Of a DNA stretch of 64,000 nucleotides, positions 62,122 through 64,000 are shown one piece after another. A program made the translations under genes and the position numbers. How positions within the stretch are numbered: the stretch's first letter is position 1; each line of letters starts with the position of its first letter. The notes beneath the pieces are model-generated. The model did not search any database, was not told the origin of the DNA, and saw only the letters and a program-made list of their open reading frames with translations. Origin of the DNA: Alphaproteobacteria bacterium (GTDB lineage: Bacteria; Pseudomonadota; Alphaproteobacteria; Sphingomonadales; Kordiimonadaceae); assembly GCA_006226495.1 (NCBI GenBank), contig SBGU01000056.1, forward strand, positions 1-64,000, in the 5' to 3' direction.

Positions 62122-62446
62122 TGTCCGTTCCCGAGGTTGTGGTTGTCCATCCGTGTGGAGAAGGCGGCAATGCCGGGCCGAACAGTGCCCCAGCCGTTGC
62201 CACGCAATATTCTCCGCACGCTGGAAACCGGAGCGATATAGAGCCGGTCTTCGGTGTCGAATGACCGTCCTGCTCAATAGCGCTTCCCGGGGCGGAACTA
62301 CTGTAAAGCTTGTTACAATAGCTGGATTTTCAGTGGTGAGCTGGATATCCTGTTGCTCGTGCTTTGTAGCAAGATCGCGGTTAGGAGCTTATGACCCAGC
62401 ACGATATCTCCATGGTTTGCGCCCAGTTTTGGGCGCTGCGGATATC
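62122..62446. other. Divergent promoter region between dehydratase and Crp/Fnr genes
   Basis: 325 bp without a gene. It contains the inverted repeat at 62302-62317 and a perfect 7-bp hairpin GCGCCCA-GTTT-TGGGCGC (62419-62436) immediately before the Crp/Fnr start, where it could mask the ribosome site. Confidence 0.45.
62302..62317. promoter_or_regulatory. Inverted repeat TGTAA-N6-TTACA, possible Crp/Fnr-type site
   Basis: Perfect 5-bp arms with a 6-bp spacer in the divergent gap of a Crp/Fnr-family gene; size and symmetry fit a dimer of that family. Confidence 0.5.
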
Positions 62447-63181
62447 ATGATCCGGCGTTCGATTTCCGCTCCGGAGACGCCAGGCGATCGTCAGCCGGCA
62501 GTCTCGTTCGAGAACATGCCGGTTCCCGGCGTGGAAACGGATATCCTGCAATGGCTATCCCCCGAGGTACGGACTGCGGTCGCGAGTGCAGCGGTGCGGC
62601 GCCGTGTCGGAGCGGGTGGATTCATTTTCCAGCACGGCGATTCCGGCAGTGCGATGTATCGGGTACTTGAAGGAACGGTACGTCTCTCGCTCATGCGTGT
62701 CGATGGCTACCAGATGATTTATGCCCTGCTCGGTCCTGGCGAATGCATCGCCGCAAGCAGCCTTATCGACAATCATCCGCTCCCGCAAACGGCCGAGGCG
62801 CTTGACGATGTTCAGCTCCAGGTTATCGGGATGGGCGCGTTCACCAAATTGAGGGAGGACTATCGCGAGTTCGATAATGCCCTGCTGCATCTGTTTGCCC
62901 GCCGGTTGCGCACGCTCAGCATTCATATCGGGACCGCAAGGCTCGCCGACCTTTCCAGTCAGATCGTGCTTCGCCTTCTCGAATTGGCGAAGCGCGATTC
63001 CCGCGGCCGCCTTATTGCAACCGTAACCCACACGGAACTGGCAATGTTCGTAAGTGTGTCGCGCCAGTCCATCCATCGGGTCCTCAAGACCCTCACGACA
63101 GAAGGGCTGATTGCCCTGCACTATGGATCAATCGAACTGCTGCACCTTGAGGGACTGAAGGCCAAGGCAGAATTCCTGTGA
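62447..63181 (+). CDS. Crp/Fnr-family transcriptional regulator
   Basis: 244 residues from the ATG at 62447; the ribosome site is weak and the open frame extends far upstream without homologous sequence. Cyclic-nucleotide-binding-like beta-roll (about 35-145: IFQHGDSGSAMYRVLEGTVRL, GYQMIYALLGPGECIAASSL), dimer helix (NALLHLFARRLRTLSIHIG) and HTH_Crp (LAMFVSVSRQSIHRVLKTL). No Cys cluster as in Fnr, so it is not an iron-sulfur sensor. Likely local regulator of the dehydratase and/or amidase. Confidence 0.85.
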   Translation: MIRRSISAPETPGDRQPAVSFENMPVPGVETDILQWLSPEVRTAVASAAVRRRVGAGGFIFQHGDSGSAMYRVLEGTVRLSLMRVDGYQMIYALLGPGECIAASSLIDNHPLPQTAEALDDVQLQVIGMGAFTKLREDYREFDNALLHLFARRLRTLSIHIGTARLADLSSQIVLRLLELAKRDSRGRLIATVTHTELAMFVSVSRQSIHRVLKTLTTEGLIALHYGSIELLHLEGLKAKAEFL

Positions 63182-63289
63182 CCGCCAGCGGGCAGACTTC
63201 AGCCGCTGCGTCAGGACACAGCGGCTTGGATATTGCCATAACCAGGTTGTGAATTGGACGTGGGGGCCCGGACCGAGCCCCAGATCGTC

Positions 63290-64000
63290 TTACGCTCGGG
63301 CGTCGAAAGGCAGGGTCAGGCGAGGGCTGCGCTGCTCTGCAGTATAACCAACCTTCAGAAGCCCGGCTTCATCGAACGGGCGGGCAACAAGCTGTATGCC
63401 GAAGGGCAACCCATCCATGTCGAGCCCATTGGGAAGCGACAGGGTCGGATGGCCGCTGAAATTGAGCGGCGCAGTGAACGCCAGGGCGGCAGCATATGCT
63501 TCGGCCGGAACATCCGGCTCGACCGCCAACATGGCCAGGGGTGGAATACGCGACCCGATACCGGGGAGCAGGAGATAGTCAGCCTTGTCAAAGGCGATAT
63601 CCAATGCTGTGCGGCTGCGCCGACGCGCCGCGGTTGCCCGCAGCAGATCGTCCGCCGTCGTTTGCTCCCCTATGGTCAGAAGCTCACGCACATTCCTGCC
63701 GAACAAATCAATATTTTGTCGAAACTTGTCCCGCCCATAGGCCTGCAAGGCTTCGGACCCGCCCACTGTAAGCCAGTGATGGCAGACCTCGGGTATCTTC
63801 AGCAGGTCTACGGGCACCACCTGCATGCCCGCCTCTTCGAGCCTGGCGACGGCTGCAAGCGTTGCTTCAACAACCTCAGGCTCGGCATAGGTCTCGAAAT
63901 ATTGGACATCGATGCCGAGGCGCAAGCCCCGCACATTTTCGGAGATCGTCGCGAGCGGATCGACAAGCGCCGCATCGGCACTGAAGGGGTCGCCCTGGTC
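63290..64000 (-). CDS. Amidase signature-family enzyme, C-terminal part (cut by window edge)
   Basis: About 236 C-terminal residues; the frame is open to base 64000, so the catalytic Ser-cisSer-Lys region lies outside. Family features seen: the DQGDPFSA segment (like the DPRDP of amidases) near the window edge, LRLGIDVQYFET, ALDIAFDKADYLLLPG, AFTAPLNFSGHPTLSLPNGLDMDGLPFGIQLVARPFDE. Hydrolyses an amide bond of unknown substrate. Confidence 0.85.
   Translation of the reverse strand, partial: DQGDPFSADAALVDPLATISENVRGLRLGIDVQYFETYAEPEVVEATLAAVARLEEAGMQVVPVDLLKIPEVCHHWLTVGGSEALQAYGRDKFRQNIDLFGRNVRELLTIGEQTTADDLLRATAARRRSRTALDIAFDKADYLLLPGIGSRIPPLAMLAVEPDVPAEAYAAALAFTAPLNFSGHPTLSLPNGLDMDGLPFGIQLVARPFDEAGLLKVGYTAEQRSPRLTLPFDARA

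Overview
The window is high-G+C DNA with dense, often overlapping (ATGA-type) genes and frequent GTG/TTG starts. Together with a Kdo-type capsule locus, PAS_5 (PF07310-like) proteins and a Phage_TAC_11-type tail gene, this points to an alphaproteobacterium, perhaps a marine Kordiimonadales or Rhodospirillales relative. No rRNA or tRNA was seen, so the taxon is an inference.

1-19.4 kb: a capsule locus. After the start of an RTX-type protein (cut by the window edge) comes a leftward export operon kpsF-kpsM-kpsT-kpsE-kpsD. Then come an M23 peptidase lipoprotein, rightward kpsS plus an LtaS-like sulfatase-fold transferase, sulfate activation (cysNC, cysD), a PAPS sulfotransferase, and leftward kdsA-kdsC-kdsB-kpsC. 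The set can make Kdo, activate it to CMP-Kdo, build the poly-Kdo linker, export the chain, and probably sulfate it. A phosphopantetheinyl transferase and a DUF6438-like lipoprotein follow.

20.3-22.2 kb: two paralogous receiver-Hpt proteins.

22.4-44.6 kb: a complete siphophage head-tail-lysis module read leftward: terS, terL, portal, prohead protease, capsid, fibre-like protein, connectors, tail terminator, major tail protein, tail chaperone with a lambda-type -1 frameshift site, tape measure, minor tail proteins, NlpC/P60, a 2069-residue J-like protein with collagen-like and Hint-like parts, M15 endopeptidase and holin. No integrase is seen. A rightward cassette of three exported Cys-containing helical proteins lies inside the tail operon, and a rightward 37-residue membrane protein lies inside the head operon.

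44.6-55.6 kb: an accessory region with paired palindromic repeats around a GIY-YIG nuclease, a GT61 glycosyltransferase, a TIKI/ChaN-like secreted protein, six tandem PAS_5 paralogues, phage-type early genes (DUF6362-like, DUF1376) and a HTH-S24 repressor. The 15-bp palindrome TTACG-N5-CGTAA occurs in front of the repressor, the GT61 gene and a secreted solute-binding protein, suggesting one small regulon.

55.6-60.6 kb: a gene-poor stretch with strong stem-loops and a terminator (candidate structured RNA), a secreted Lys/Glu-rich protein with a structured leader, a second solute-binding protein, a seventh PAS_5-like protein and a TetR regulator.

60.6-64 kb: a UxaA-type altronate/galactarate dehydratase diverging from a Crp/Fnr regulator, then an amidase cut by the window end.
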